From Tipula vernalis (taxonomy: Eukaryota > Arthropoda > Insecta > Diptera > Tipulidae): DNA of 64,000 bases. A program made the position numbers and the translations under genes. Below are positions 22,472 through 36,299 of the stretch, in pieces (the stretch's first letter is position 1; each line of letters begins with the position of its first letter). The stretch is from assembly GCA_958295665.1 (NCBI GenBank), contig OY282560.1:141538091-141602090 (forward strand), written 5' to 3'. Below the pieces are notes generated by a model that saw only the letters and a program-made list of their open reading frames with translations, made no database searches and had not been told where the DNA came from.

Positions 22472-25258
22472 ATAGTTCGATTACGATGGTTGATACCTCT
22501 ATCAATAGGTTTCGGGACCTGTAATTGCTGTGACAATTTTCATTTTGATTGCTCGAATATTTCTAAATATTTCTTAGAAAATTCAATTTTTTTGAAAATC
22601 AACTGTGTGGTTGTAGCCCACAATTGTTTGGGCGGCAAAAATCTAAAATGGTCCGATTACGATGGTTGATACCTCTATCAATAGGTTTCGGGACCTGTAA
22701 TTGCTGTGACAATTTTCATTTTGATTGCTCGATTATTTCTATGCATTTCTTAGAAAATTCAATTTTATTGAAAATCAACTGTGCTATAGCCCACAAATTT
22801 TTCGGCGGCAAAAATCTAAAATGGTCCGGTTACGATGGTTGATACCTCTATCAATAGGTTTCGGGACCTGTAATTGCTGTGACAATTTGCATTTTGATTG
22901 CTCGATTATTTCTATGCATTTATTAGAAAATTCAATTTTATTGAAAATCAACTGTGCTATAGCCCACAAGTTTTTGGGCGGCAATTATCTAAAATGGTCC
23001 GGTTACGATGGTTGATACCTCTATCAATAGGTTTCGGGACCTGTAATTGCTGTGACAATTTTCATTTTGATTGCTCTATTATTTCTAAACATTTCTTAGA
23101 AAATTCAATTTTATTGAAAATCAACTGTGCCATAGCCCACAAGTTTTTGGGCGGCAAAAATCTAAAATGGTTCGATTACGATGGTTGATACCTCTATCAA
23201 TAGGTTTCGGGACCTGTAATTGCTGTGACAATTTTCATTTTGATTGCTCGAATATTTCTAAATATTTCTTAGAAAATTCAATTTTTTTAAAAATCAACTG
23301 TGTGGTTGTAGTCCACAATTGTTTGGGCGGCAAAAATCTAAAATGGTCCGACTACGATGGTTGATACCTCTATCAATAGGTTTCGGGACCTGTAATTGCT
23401 GTGACAATTTTCATTTTGATTGCTCGATTATTTCTATGCATTTATTAGAAAATTCAATTTAATTGAAAATCAACTGTGCTATAGCCCACAAGTTTTTGGG
23501 CGGCAATTATCTAAAATGGTCCGGTTACGATGGTTGATACCTCTATCAATAGGTTTCGGGACCTGTAATTTCTGTGACAATTTGCATTTTGATTGCTCGA
23601 TTATTTCTAAACATTTCTTAGAAAATTCAATTTTATTGAAAATCAACTGTCCTGTAGCCCACAAGTTTTTGGGCGGCAAAAATCTAAAATGGTCCGATTA
23701 CGATGGTTGATACCTCTATCAATAGGTTTCGGGACCTGTAATTGCTGTGACAATTTTCATTTTGATTGCTCGATTATTTCTATGCATTTATTAGAAAATT
23801 CAATTTTATTGAAAATCAACTGTGCTATAGCCCACAAGTTTTTGGGCGGCAATTATCTAAAATGGTCCGGTTACGATGGTTGATACCTCTATCAATAGGT
23901 TTCGGGACCTGTAATTGCTGTGACAATTTTCATTTTGATTGCTCTATTATTTCTAAACATTTCTTAGAAAATTCAATTTTATTGAAAATCAACTGTGCTA
24001 TAGCCCACAAGTTTTTGGGCGGCAAAAATCTAAAATGGTTCGATTACGATGGTTGATACCTCTATCAATAGGTTTCGGGACCTGTAATTGCTGTGACAAT
24101 TTTCATTTTGATTGCTCGAATATTTCTAAATATTTCTTAGAAAATTCAATTTTTTTGAAAATCAACTGTGTGGTTGTAGCCCACAATTGTTTGGGCGGCA
24201 AAAATCTAAAATGGTCCGATTACGATGGTTGATACCTCTATCAATAGGTTTCGGGATATCGAACCTGTAATTGCTGTGACAATTTTCATTTTGATTGCTC
24301 GATTATTTCTATGCATTTATTAGAAAATTCAATTTTATTGAAAATCAACTGTGCTATAGCCCACAAGTTTTTGGGCGGCAATTATCTAAAATGGTCCGGT
24401 TACGATGGTTGATACCTCTATCAATAGGTTTCGGGACCTGTAATTTCTGTGACAATTTGCATTTTGATTGCTCGATTATTTCTAAACATTTCTTAGAAAA
24501 TTCAATTTTATTGAAAATCAACTGTGCTATAGCCCACAAGTTTTTGGGCGGCAAAAATCTAAAATGGTTCGATTACGATGGTTGATACCTCTATCAATAG
24601 GTTTCGGGACCTGTAATTGCTGTGACAATTTTCATTTTGATTGCTCAATTATTTCTATGCATTTATTAGAAAATTCAATTTTATTGAAAATCAACTGTGC
24701 TATAGCCCACAAGTTTTTGGGCGGCAAAAATCTAAAATGGTCCGATTACGATGGTTGATACCTCTATCAATAGGTTTCGGGACCTGTAATTGCTGTGACA
24801 ATTTTCATTTTGATTGCTCGATTATTTCTAAACATTTCTTAGAAAATTCAATTTTATTGAAAATCAACTGTGCTATAGCCCACAAGTTTTTGGGCGGCAA
24901 AAATCTAAAATGGTTTGATTACGATGGTTGATACCTCTATCAATAGGTTTCGGGACCTGTAATTGCTGTGAAAATTTTCATTTTGATTGCTCGAATATTT
25001 CTAAATATTTCTTAGAAAATTCAATTTTTTTGAAAATCAACTGTGTGGTTGTAGCCCACAATTGTTTGGGCGGCAAAAATCTAAAATGGTCCGATTACGA
25101 TGGTTGATACCTCTATCAATAGGTTTCGGGACCTGTAATTGCTGTGACAATTTTCATTTTGATTGCTCGATTATTTCTATGCATTTCTTAGAAAATTCAA
25201 TTTTATTGAAAATCAACTGTGCTATAGCCCACAAATTTTTCGCCGGCAAAAATCTAAA
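22472..25258 (+). repeat. Region C: mixed monomers with second 176-bp class
   Basis: Contains 176-bp units of the CGAATATTTCTAAATATTTC class starting at 22472, 23167, 24035 and 24910. They usually follow a TTCGATT-type start and are mixed with AATTATCT-ending units and one 180-bp unit. The first unit begins ATAG in place of ATGG. The composition resembles 1-1,400 and region E more than the adjacent regions B and D. Confidence 0.75.
24211..24390 (+). repeat. 180-bp monomer with 7-bp insertion
   Basis: GGTTTCGGG is followed by ATATCGA (24,256-24,262) before ACCTGTAATTG resumes. The insert creates GATATC and is not a copy of the adjacent monomer sequence. It is a singleton, so it is either recent or a sequencing or assembly error. 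Confidence 0.85.
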
Positions 25259-28200
25259 ATGGTCCGATTACGATGGTTGATACCTCTATCAATAGGTTTC
25301 GGGACCTGTAATTGCTGTGAAAATTTTCATTTTGATTGCTCGATTATTTCTATGCATTTCTTAGAAAATTCAATTTTATTGAAAATCAACTGTGCTATAG
25401 CCCACAAGTTTTTGGGCGGCAAAAATCTAAAATCGTCCGATTACGATGGTTGATACCTCTAATAGCTTTCGGGACCTGTAATTGCTGTGACAATTTTCAT
25501 TTTGATTGCTCGATTATTTCTATGCATTTCTTAGAAAATTCAATTTTATTGAAAATCAACTGTGCTATAGCCCACAAGTTTTTGGGCAGCAAAAATCTAA
25601 AATGGCCCGATTACGATGGTTGATACCTCTATCAATAGTTTTCGGGACCTGTAATTGCTGTGACAATTTTCATTTTGATTGCTCGATTATTTCTAAACAT
25701 TTCTTAGAAAGTTCAATTTTATTGAAAATCAACTGTGCTATATCCCACAAGTTTTTGGGCGGCAAAAATCTAAAATGGTCCGATTACAATGGTTGACACC
25801 TCTATCAATAGGTTTCGGGACCTGTAATTGCTGTGACAATTTTCATTTTGATTGCTCGATTATTTCTATGCATTTCTTAGAAAATTCAATTTTATTGAAA
25901 ATCAACTGTGCTATAGCCCACAAGTTTTTGGGCGGCAAAAATCTAAAATGGTCCGATTACGATGGTTGATACCTCTATCAATAGGTTTCGGGACCTGTAA
26001 TTGCTGTGACAATTTTCATTTTGATTGCTCGATAATTTCTAAACATTTCTTAGAAAATTCAATTTTATTGAAAATCAACTGTGCTATAGCCCAGAAATTT
26101 TTTGGCGGCAAAAATCTAAAATGGTCCGATTACGATGGTTGATACCTCTATCAATAGGTTTCGGGACCTGTAATTGCTGTGACAATTTTCATTTTGATTG
26201 CTCGATTATTTCTATGCATTTATTAGAAAATTCAGTTTTATTGAAAATCAACTGTGCTATAGCCCACAAGTTTTTGGGCGGCAATTATCTAAAATGGTCC
26301 GGTTACGATGGTTGATACCTCTATCAATAGGTTTCGGGACCTGTAATTGCTGTGACAATTTTCATTTTGATTGCTCTATTATTTCTAAACATTTCTTAGA
26401 AAATTCAATTTTATTGAAAATCAACTGTGCTATAGCCCACAAGTTTTTGGGCGGCAAAAATCTAAAATGGTTCGATTACGATGGTTGATACCTCTATCAA
26501 TAGGTTTCGGGACCTGTAATTGCTGTGACAATTTTCATTTTGATTGCTCGATTATTTCTATGCATTTCTTAGAAAATTCAATTTTATTGAAAATCAACTG
26601 TGCTATAGCCCACAAGTTTTTGGGCGGCAATTATCTAAAATGGTCCGGTTACGATGGTTGATACCTCTATCAATAGGTTTCGGGACCTGTAATTTCTGTG
26701 ACAATTTGCATTTTGATTGCTCGATTATTTCTAAACATTTCTTTGAAAATTCAATTTTTTTGAAAATCAACTGTGTGGATGTAGCCCACAATTGTTTGGG
26801 CGGCAAAAATCTAAAATGGTCCGATTACGATGGTTGATACCTCTATCAATAGGTTTCGGGACCTGTAATTGCTGTGACAATTTTCATTTTGATTGCTCGA
26901 TTATTTCTATGCATTTATTAGAAAATTCAATTTTATTGAAAATCAACTGTGCTATAGCCCACAAGTTTTTGGGCGGCAATTATCTAAAATGGTCCGGTTA
27001 CGATGGTTGATACCTCTATCAATAGGTTTCGGGACCTGTAATTTCTGTGACAATTTGCATTTTGATTGCTCGATTATTTCTAAACATTTCTTAGAAAATT
27101 CAATTTTATTGAAAATCAACTGTGCTATAGCCCACAAGTTTTTGGGCCGCAAAAATCTAAAATGGTCCGATTACAATGGTTGATACCTCTATCAATAGGT
27201 TTCGGGACCTGTAATTGCTGTGACAATTTTCATTTTGATTGCTCGATTATTTCTATGCATTTCTTAGAAAATTCAATTTTATTGAAAATCAACTGTGCTA
27301 TAGCCCACAAGTTTTTGGGCGGCAATTATCTAAAATGGTCCGGTTACGATGGTTGATACCTCTATCAATAGGTTTCGGGACCTGTAATTTCTGTGACAAT
27401 TTGCATTTTGATTGCTCGATTATTTCTAAACATTTCTTAGAAAATTCAATTTTTTTGAAAATCAACTGTGTGGTTGTAGCCCACAATTGTTTGGGCGGCA
27501 AAAATCTAAAATGGTCCGATTACGATGGTTGATACCTCTATCAATAGGTTTCGGGACCTGTAATTGCTGTGACAATTTTCATTTTGATTGCTCGATTATT
27601 TCTATGCATTTATTAGAAAATTCAATTTTATTGAAAATCAACTGTGCTATAGCCCACAAGTTTTTGGGCAGCAAAAATCTAAAATCGTCCGATTACGATG
27701 GTTGATACCTCTAATAGCTTTCGGGACCTGTAATTGCTGTGACAATTTTCATTTTGATTGCTCGATTATTTCTATGCATTTCTTAGAAAATTCAATTTTA
27801 TTGAAAATCAACTGTGCTATAGCCCACAAGTTTTTGGGCAGCAAAAATCTAAAATGGCCCGATTACGATGGTTGATACCTCTATCAATAGTTTTCGGGAC
27901 CTGTAATTGCTGTGACAATTTTCATTTTGATTGCTCGATTATTTCTAAACATTTCTTAGAAAGTTCAATTTTATTGAAAATCAACTGTGCTATATCCCAC
28001 AAGTTTTTGGGCGGCAAAAATCTAAAATGGTCCGATTACAATGGTTGATACCTCTATCAATAGGTTTCGGGACCTGTAATTGCTGTGACAATTTTCATTT
28101 TGATTGCTCGATTATTTCTATGCATTTCTTAGAAAATTCAATTTTATTGAAAATCAACTGTGCTATAGCCCACAAGTTTTTGGGCGGCAAAAATCTAAAA

Positions 28201-31143
28201 TGGTCCGATTACGATGGTTGATACCTCTATCAATAGGTTTCGGGACCTGTAATTGCTGTGACAATTTTCATTTTGATTGCTCGATAATTTCTAAACATTT
28301 CTTAGAAAATTCAATTTTATTGAAAATCAACTGTGCTATAGCCCAGAAATTTTTTGGCGGCAAAAATCTAAAATGGTCCGATTACGATGGTTGATACCTC
28401 TATCAATAGGTTTCGGGACCTGTAATTGCTGTGACAATTTGCATTTTGATTGCTCGATTATTTCTATGCATTTATTAGAAAATTCAGTTTTATTGAAAAT
28501 CAACTGTGCTATAGCCCACAAGTTTTTGGGCGGCAATTATCTAAAATGGTCCGGTTACGATGGTTGATACCTCTATCAATAGGTTTCGGGACCTGTAATT
28601 GCTGTGACAATTTTCATTTTGATTGCTCTATTATTTCTAAACATTTCTTAGAAAATTCAATTTTATTGAAAATCAACTGTGCTATAGCCCACAAGTTTTT
28701 GGGCGGCAAAAATCTAAAATGGTTCGATTACGATGGTTGATACCTCTATCAATAGGTTTCGGGACCTGTAATTGCTGTGACAATTTTCATTTTGATTGCT
28801 CGATTATTTCTATGCATTTCTTAGAAAATTCAATTTTATTGAAAATCAACTGTGCTATAGCCCACAAGTTTTTGGGCGGCAATTATCTAAAATGATCCGG
28901 TTACGATGGTTGATACCTCTATCAATAGGTTTCGGGACCTGTAATTTCTGTGACAATTTGCATTTTGATTGCTCGATTATTTCTAAACATTTCTTAGAAA
29001 ATTCAATTTTTTTGAAAATCAACTGTGTGGTTGTAGCCCACAATTGTTTGGGCGGCAAAAATCTAAAATGGTCCGATTACGATGGTTGATACCTCTATCA
29101 ATAGGTTTCGGGACCTGTAATTGCTGTGACAATTTTCATTTTGATTGCTCGATTATTTCTATGCATTTATTAGAAAATTCAATTTTATTGAAAATCAACT
29201 GTGCTATAGCCCACAAATTTTTCGGCGGCAAAAATCTAAAATGGTCCGATTACGATGGTTGATACCTCTATCAATAGGTTTCGGGACCTGTAATTGCTGT
29301 GAAAATTTTCATTTTGATTGCTCGATTATTTCTATGCATTTCTTAGAAAATTCAATTTTATTGAAAATCAACTGTGCTATAGCCCACAAGTTTTTGGGCA
29401 GCAAAAATCTAAAATCGTCCGATTACGATGGTTGATACCTTTAATAGCTTTCCGGACCTGTAATTGCTGTGACAATTTTCATTTTGATTGCTCGATTATT
29501 TCTATGCATTTCTTAGAAAATTCAATTTTATTGAAAATCAACTGTGCTATAGCCCACAAGTTTTTGGGCAGCAAAAATCTAAAATGGCCCGATTACGATG
29601 GTTGATACCTCTATCAATAGTTTTCGGGACCTGTAATTGCTGTGACAATTTTCATTTTGATTGCTCGATTATTTCTAAACATTTCTTAGAAAGTTCAATT
29701 TTATTGAAAATCAACTGTGCTATATCCCACAAGTTTTTGGGCGGCAAAAATCTAAAATGGTCCGATTACAATGGTTGATACCTCTATCAATAGGTTTCGG
29801 GACCTGTAATTGCTGTGACAATTTTCATTTTGATTGCTCGATTATTTCTATGCATTTCTTAGAAAATTCAATTTTATTGAAAATCAACTGTGCTATAGCC
29901 CACAAGTTTTTGGGCGGCAAAAATCTAAAATGGTCCGATTACGATGGTTGATACCTCTATCAATAGGTTTCGGGACCTGTAATTGCTGTGACAATTTTCA
30001 TTTTGATTGCTCGATAATTTCTAAACATTTCTTAGAAAATTCAATTTTATTGAAAATCAACTGTGCTATAGCCCAAAAATTTTTTGGCGGCAAAAATCTA
30101 AAATGGTCCGATTACGATGGTTGATACCTCTATCAATAGGTTTCGGGACCTGTAATTGCTGTGACAATTTTCATTTTGATTGCTCGATTATTTCTATGCA
30201 TTTATTAGAAAATTCAGTTTTATTGAAAATCAACTGTGCTATAGCCCACAAGTTTTTGGGCGGCAATTATCTAAAATGGTCCGGTTACGATGGTTGATAC
30301 CTCTATCAATAGGTTTCGGGACCTGTAATTGCTGTGACAATTTTCATTTTGATTGCTCTATTATTTCTAAACATTTCTTAGAAAATTCAATATAATTGAA
30401 AATCAACTGTGCTATAGCCCACAAGTTTTTGGGCGGCAAAAATCTAAAATGGTTCGATTACGATGGTTGATACCTCTATCAATAGGTTTCGGGACCTGTA
30501 ATTGCTGTGACTATTTTCATTTTGATTGCTCGATTATTTCTATGCATTTCTTAGAAAATTCAATTTTATTGAAAATCAACTGTGCTATAGCCCACAAGTT
30601 TTTGGGCGGCAATTATCTAAAATGGTCCGGTTACGATGGTTGATACCTCTATCAATAGGTTTCGGGACCTGTAATTTCTGTGACAATTTGCATTTTGATT
30701 GCTCGATTATTTCTAAACATTTCTTAGAAAATTCAATTTTTTTGAAAATCAACTGTGTGGTTGTAGCCCACAATTGTTTGGGCGGCAAAAATCTAAAATG
30801 GTCCGATTACGATGGTTGATACCTCTATCAATAGGTTTCGGGACCTGTAATTGCTGTGACAATTTTCATTTTGATTGCTCGATTATTTCTATGCATTTAT
30901 TAGAAAATTCAATTTTATTGAAAATCAACTGTGCTATAGCCCACAAGTTTTTGGGCGGCAATTATCTAAAATGGTCCGGTTACGATGGTTGATACCTCTA
31001 TCAATAGGTTTCGGGACCTGTAATTTCTGTGACAATTTGCATTTTGATTGCTCGATTATTTCTAAACATTTCTTAGAAAATTCAATTTTATTGAAAATCA
31101 ACTGTGCTATAGCCCACAAGTTTTTGGGCAGCAAAAATCTAAA
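25259..31143 (+). repeat. Region D: return of the region A HOR family
   Basis: The 170-bp units reappear at 25432, 27684 and 29414, and CNFC/NLH-type 176-bp units at 26640, 27335, 28892 and 30622. Monomer order from about 25.3 to 28.75 kb follows 3.05-6.5 kb at an offset of 22,290-22,291 bp. Two consecutive 10-monomer, 1,730-bp copies lie at 27,684-29,413 and 29,414-31,143. No 170-bp unit of this class occurs after 29,583, so 31.1 kb is the downstream limit of this family in the window. Confidence 0.85.
27684..31143 (+). repeat. Two tandem 10-monomer HOR copies (1,730 bp each)
   Basis: Copy 1 units start at 27684 (170 bp), 27854, 28027, 28200, 28373, 28546, 28719, 28892 (176), 29068 and 29241. 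Copy 2 repeats this at +1,730 bp from 29414. Differences include AATGATCCGG near 28,892 (copy 1), CCTTTAATAG and TTTCCGGACC near 29,440-29,455, TGACTATTTTC near 30,510, and TTCAATATAATTGAA near 30,386 (copy 2). The ninth and tenth units differ by class: copy 2 ends in AATTATCT and CNFC types. Confidence 0.85.
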
Positions 31144-34100
31144 ATGGCCCGATTACGATGGTTGATACCTCTATCAATAGGTTTCGGAACCTGTAATTGC
31201 TGTGACAATTTTCATTTTGATTGCTCGATTATTTCTAAACATTTCTTAGAAAATTCAATTTTATTGAAAATCAACTGTGCTATATCCCACAAGTTTTTGG
31301 GCGGCAAAAATCTAAAATGGTCCGATTACAATGGTTGATACCTCTATCAATAGGTTTCGGAACCTGTAATTGCTGTGACAATTTTCATTTTGATTGCTCG
31401 ATTATTTCTATGCATTTCTTAGAAAATTCAATTTTATTGAAAATCAACTGAGTTATAGCCCACAAGTTTTTGGGCGGCAAAAATCTAAAATGGTCCGATT
31501 ACGATGGTTGATACCTCTATCAATAGGTTTCGGGACCTGTAATTGCTGTGACAATTTTCATTTTGATTGCTCGATTATTTCTAAACATTTCTTAGAAAAT
31601 TCAATTTTATTGAAAATCAACTGTGCTATAGCCCACAAGTTTTTGGGCGGCAATTATCTAAAATGGTCCGGTTACGATGGTTGATACCTCTATCAATAGG
31701 TTTCGGGACCTGTAATTGCTGTGACCATTTTCATTTTGATTGCTCTATTATTTCTAAACATTTCTTAGAAAATTCAATTTTATTGAAAATCAACTGTGCT
31801 ATAGCCCACAAGTTTTTGGGCGGCAAAAATCTAAAATGGTTCGATTACGATGGTTGATACCTCTATCAATAGGTTTCGGGACCTGTAATTGCTGTGACAA
31901 TTTTCATTTTGATTGCTCGAATATTTCTAAATATTTCTTAGAAAATTCAATTTTTTTGAAAATCAACTGTGTGGTTGTAGCCCACAATTGTTTGGGCGGC
32001 AAAAATCTAAAATGGTCCGATTACGATGGTTGATACCTCTATCAATAGGTTTCGGGACCTGTAATTGCTGTGACAATTTTCATTTTGATTGCTCGATTAT
32101 TTCTATGCATTTCTTAGAAAATTCAATTTTATTCAAAATCAACTGAGCTATAGCCCACAAGTTTTTGGGCGGCAAAAATCTAAAATGGTTCGATTACGAT
32201 GGTTGATACCTCTATCAATAGGTTTCGGGACCTGTAATTGCTGTGACAATTTTCATTTTGATTGCTCGATTATTTCTATGCATTTATTAGAAAATTCAAT
32301 TTTATTGAAAATCAACTGTGCTATAGCCCACAAGTTTTTGGGCGGCAATTATCTAAAATGGTCCGGTTACGATGGTTGATACCTCTATCAATAGGTTTCG
32401 GGACCTGTAATTTCTGTGACAATTTGCATTTTGATTGCTCGATTATTTCTAAACATTTCTTAGAAAATTCAATTTTATTGAAAATCAACTGTGCTATAGC
32501 CCACAAGTTTTTGGGCGGCAAAAATCTAAAATGGTTCGATTACGATGGTTGATACCTCTATCAATAGGTTTCGGGACCTGTAATTGCTGTGACAATTTTC
32601 ATTTTGATTGCTCGAATATTTCTAAATATTTCTTAGAAAATTCAATTTTTTTGAAAATCAACTGTGTGGTTGTAGCCCACAATTGTTTGGGCGGCAAAAA
32701 TCTAAAATGGTTCGATTACGATGGTTGATACCTCTATCAATAGGTTTCGGGACCGTTAATTGCTGTGACAATTTTCATTTTGATTGCTCGATTATTTCTA
32801 TGCATTTATTAGAAAATTCAATTTTATTGAAAATCAACTGTGCTATAGCCCACAAGTTTTTGGGCGGCAATTATCTAAAATGGTCCGGTTACGATGGTTG
32901 ATACCTCTATCAATAGGTTTCGGGACCTGTAATTTCGGTGACAATTTGCATTTTGATTGCTCGATTATTTCTAAACATTTCTTAGAAAATTCAATTTTAT
33001 TGAAAATCAACTGTGCTATAGCCCACAAGTTTTTGGGCGGCAAAAATCTAAAATGGTTCGATTACGATGGTTGATACCTCTATCAATAGGTTTCGGGACC
33101 TGTAATTGCTGTGACAATTTTCATTTTGATTGCTCGATTATTTCTATGCATTTATTAGAAAATTCAATTTTATTGAAAATCAACTGTGCTATAGCCCACA
33201 AGTTTTTGGGCGGCAAAAATCTAAAATGGTCCGATTACGATGGTTGATACCTCTATCAATAGGTTTCGGGACCTGTAATTGCTGTGAAAATTTTCATTTT
33301 GATTGCTCGATTATTTCTATGCATTTCTTAGAAAATTCAATTTTATTGAAAATCAACTGTGCTATAGCCCACAAATTTTTCGGCGGCAAAAATCAAAAAT
33401 GGCCCGATTACGATGGTTGATACCTCTATCAATAGGTTTCGGGACCTGTAATTGCTGTGACAATTTTCATTTTGATTGCTCGATTATTTCTAAACATTTC
33501 TTAGAAAATTAAATTTTATTGAAAATCAACTGTGCTATAGCCCACAAGTTTTTGGGCGGCAAAAATCTAAAATGGTCCGATTACGATGGTTGATACCTCT
33601 ATCAATAGGTTTCGGGACCTGTAATTGCTGTGACAATTTTCATTTTGATTGCTCGATTATTTCTATGTATTTCTTAGAAAATTCAATTTTATTGAAAATC
33701 AACTGTGCTATAGCCCACAAGTTTTTGGGCGGCAATTATCTAAAATGGTCCGGTTACGATGGTTGATACCTCTATCAATAGGTTTCGGGACCTGTAATTG
33801 CTGTGACAATTTTCATTTTGATTGCTCTATTATTTCTAAACATTTCTTAGAAAATTCAATTTTATTGAAAATCAACTGTGCTATAGCCCACAAGTTTTTG
33901 GGCGGCAAAAATCTAAAATGGTCCGATTACGATGGTTGATACCTCTATCAATAGGTTTCGGGACCTGTAATTGCTGTGACAATTTTCATTTTGATTGCTC
34001 GATTATTTCTATGTATTTCTTAGAAAATTCAATTTTATTGAAAATCAACTGTGCTATAGCCCACAAGTTTTTGGGCGGCAAAAATCTAAAATGGTTCGAT

Positions 34101-34439
34101 TACGATGGTTGATACCTCTATCAATAGGTTTCGGGACCTGTAATTGCTGTGACAATTTTCATTTTGATTGCTCGAATATTTCTAAATATTTCTTAGAAAA
34201 TTCAATTTTTTTGAAAATCAAATGTGTGGTTGTAGCCCACAATTGTTTGGGCGGCAAAAATCTAAAATGGTCCGATTACGATGGTTGATACCTCTATCAA
34301 TAGGTTTCGGGACCTGTAATTGCTGTGACAATTTTCATTTTGATTGCTCGATTATTTCTATGCATTTCTTAGAAAATTCAATTTTATTGAAAATCAACTG
34401 TGCTATAGCCCACAAGTTTTTGGGCGGCAAAAATCTAAA

Positions 34440-34546
34440 ATGGTTCGATTACGATGGTTGATACCTCTATCAATAGGTTTCGGGACCTGTAATTGCTGTG
34501 ACAATTTTCATTTTGATTGCTCGAATATTTCTAAATATTTCTTAGA
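34440..34546 (+). repeat. 107-bp monomer with 69-bp deletion
   Basis: CTTAGAAAATTC runs directly into CGATTACGATGG. The 3' part of a 176-bp class unit, from inverted repeat 2 to the monomer boundary, is missing. Only a short TC overlap is seen at the junction. The following unit (34,547-34,722) is a complete 176-bp monomer of the same class. Confidence 0.9.
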
Positions 34547-35068
34547 AAATTCCGATTACGATGGTTGATACCTCTATCAATAGGTTTCGGGACCTGTAAT
34601 TGCTGTGACAATTTTCATTTTGATTGCTCGAATATTTCTAAATATTTCTTAGAAAATTCAATTTTTTTGAAAATCAACTGTGTGGTTGTAGCCCACAATT
34701 GTTTGGGCGGCAAAAATCTAAAATGGTCCGATTACGATGGTTGATACCTCTATCAATAGGTTTCGGGACCTGTAATTGCTGTGACAATTTTCATTTTGAT
34801 TGCTCGATTATTTCTATGCATTTCTTAGAAAATTCAATTTTATTCAAAATCAACTGAGCTATAGCCCACAAGTTTTTGGGCGGCAAAAATCTAAAATGGT
34901 CCGATTACGATGGTTGATACCTCTATCAATAGGTTTCGGGACCTGTAATTGCTGTGACAATTTTCATTTTGATTGCTCGATTATTTCTAAACATTTCTTA
35001 GAAAATTCAATTTTATTGAAAATCAACTGTGCTATAGCCCACAAGTTTTTGGGCGGCAATTATCTAAA

Positions 35069-35250
35069 ATGGTCCGATTACGATGGTTGATACCTCTATC
35101 AATAGGTTTCGGGACCTGTAATTGCTGTGACAATTTTCATTTTGATTGCTCTATTATTTCTAAACATTTCTTAGAAAATTCAATTTTATTGAAAATCAAC
35201 AGTGCTATACTGTGTTGGGCCCACAAGTTTTTGGGCGGCAAAAATCTAAA
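35069..35250 (+). repeat. 182-bp monomer with 9-bp insertion (copy 1)
   Basis: CTGTGTTGG (35,210-35,218) is inserted between GCTATA and GCCCAC, just before inverted repeat 3. The next monomer begins with TTCGATTGCGATGG, with G in place of the usual A. The same pair of changes recurs at 36,118-36,299 and 38,035-38,216, so the insertion and the downstream G travelled together. This copy also reads AACAGTGC. Confidence 0.92.
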
Positions 35251-36150
35251 ATGGTTCGATTGCGATGGTTGATACCTCTATCAATAGGTTTCGGGACCTG
35301 TAATTGCTGTGACAATTTTCATTTTGATTGCTCGAATATTTCTAAATATTTCTTAGAAAATTCAATTTTTTTGAAAATCAACTGTGTGGTTGTAGCCCAC
35401 AATTGTTTCGGCGGCAAAAATCTAAAATGGTCCGATTACGATGGTTGATACCTCTATCAATAGGTTTCGGGACCTGTAATTGCTGTGACAATTTTCATTT
35501 TGATTGCTTGATTATTTCTATGCATTTCTTAGAAAATTCAATTTTATTGAAAATCAACTGTGCTATAGCCCACAAATTTGTCGGCGGCAAAAATCTAAAA
35601 TGGTCCGATTACGATGGTTGATACCTCTATCAATAGGTTTCGGGACCTGTAATTGCTGTGAAAATTTTCATTTTGATTGCTCGATTATTTCTATGCATTT
35701 CTTAGAAAATTCAATTTTATTGAAAATCAACTGTGCTATAGCCCACAAGTTTTTGGGCAGAAAAATCTAAAATGGTCCGATTACGATGGTTGATACCTCT
35801 ATCAATAGCTTTCGGGACCTGTAATTGCTGTGACAATTTTCATTTTGATTGCTCGATTATTTCTATGCATTTCTTAGAAAATTCAATTTTATTGAAAATC
35901 AACTGTGCTATAGCCCACAAGTTTTTGGGCAGCAAAAATCTAAAATGGCCCGATTACGATGGTTGATACCTCTATCAATAGGTTTCGGGACCTGTAATTG
36001 CTGTGACAATTTTCATTTTGATTGCTCGATTATTTCTAAACATTTCTTAGAAAATTCAATTTTATTGAAAATCAACTGAGCTATAGCCCACAAGTTTTTG
36101 GGCGGCAAAAATCTAAAATGGTCCGATTACGATGGTTGATACCTCTATCA
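35251..36150 (+). repeat. Repeated block, copy 1 of 3
   Basis: A run of units with rare shared marks: CAATTGTTTCGGCGG, GATTGCTTGATT, CAAATTTGTCGGCGG and the one-base loss GGCAGAAAAATCT (172-bp unit at 35,600-35,771). It recurs 1,571 bp downstream, and again a further 8,668 bp beyond that. The 1,571-bp spacing equals nine monomers plus 14 bp: two +3 units, one +9 unit and one -1 unit. Confidence 0.82.
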
Positions 36151-36299
36151 ATAGGTTTCGGGACCTGTAATTGCTGTGACAATTTTCATTTTGATTGCTC
36201 GATTATTTCTATGCATTTCTTAGAAAATTCAATTTTATTCAAAATCAACTGTGCTATACTGTGTTGGGCCCACAAGTTTTTGGGCGGCAAAAATCTAAA
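36118..36299 (+). repeat. 182-bp monomer with 9-bp insertion (copy 2)
   Basis: CTGTGTTGG lies at 36,259-36,267. The 5' half is of the CTATGCATTTC class with ATTCAAAA, unlike the CTAAACATTTC 5' half of copies 1 and 3. The same 3' end is therefore joined to a different 5' half. Confidence 0.92.
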
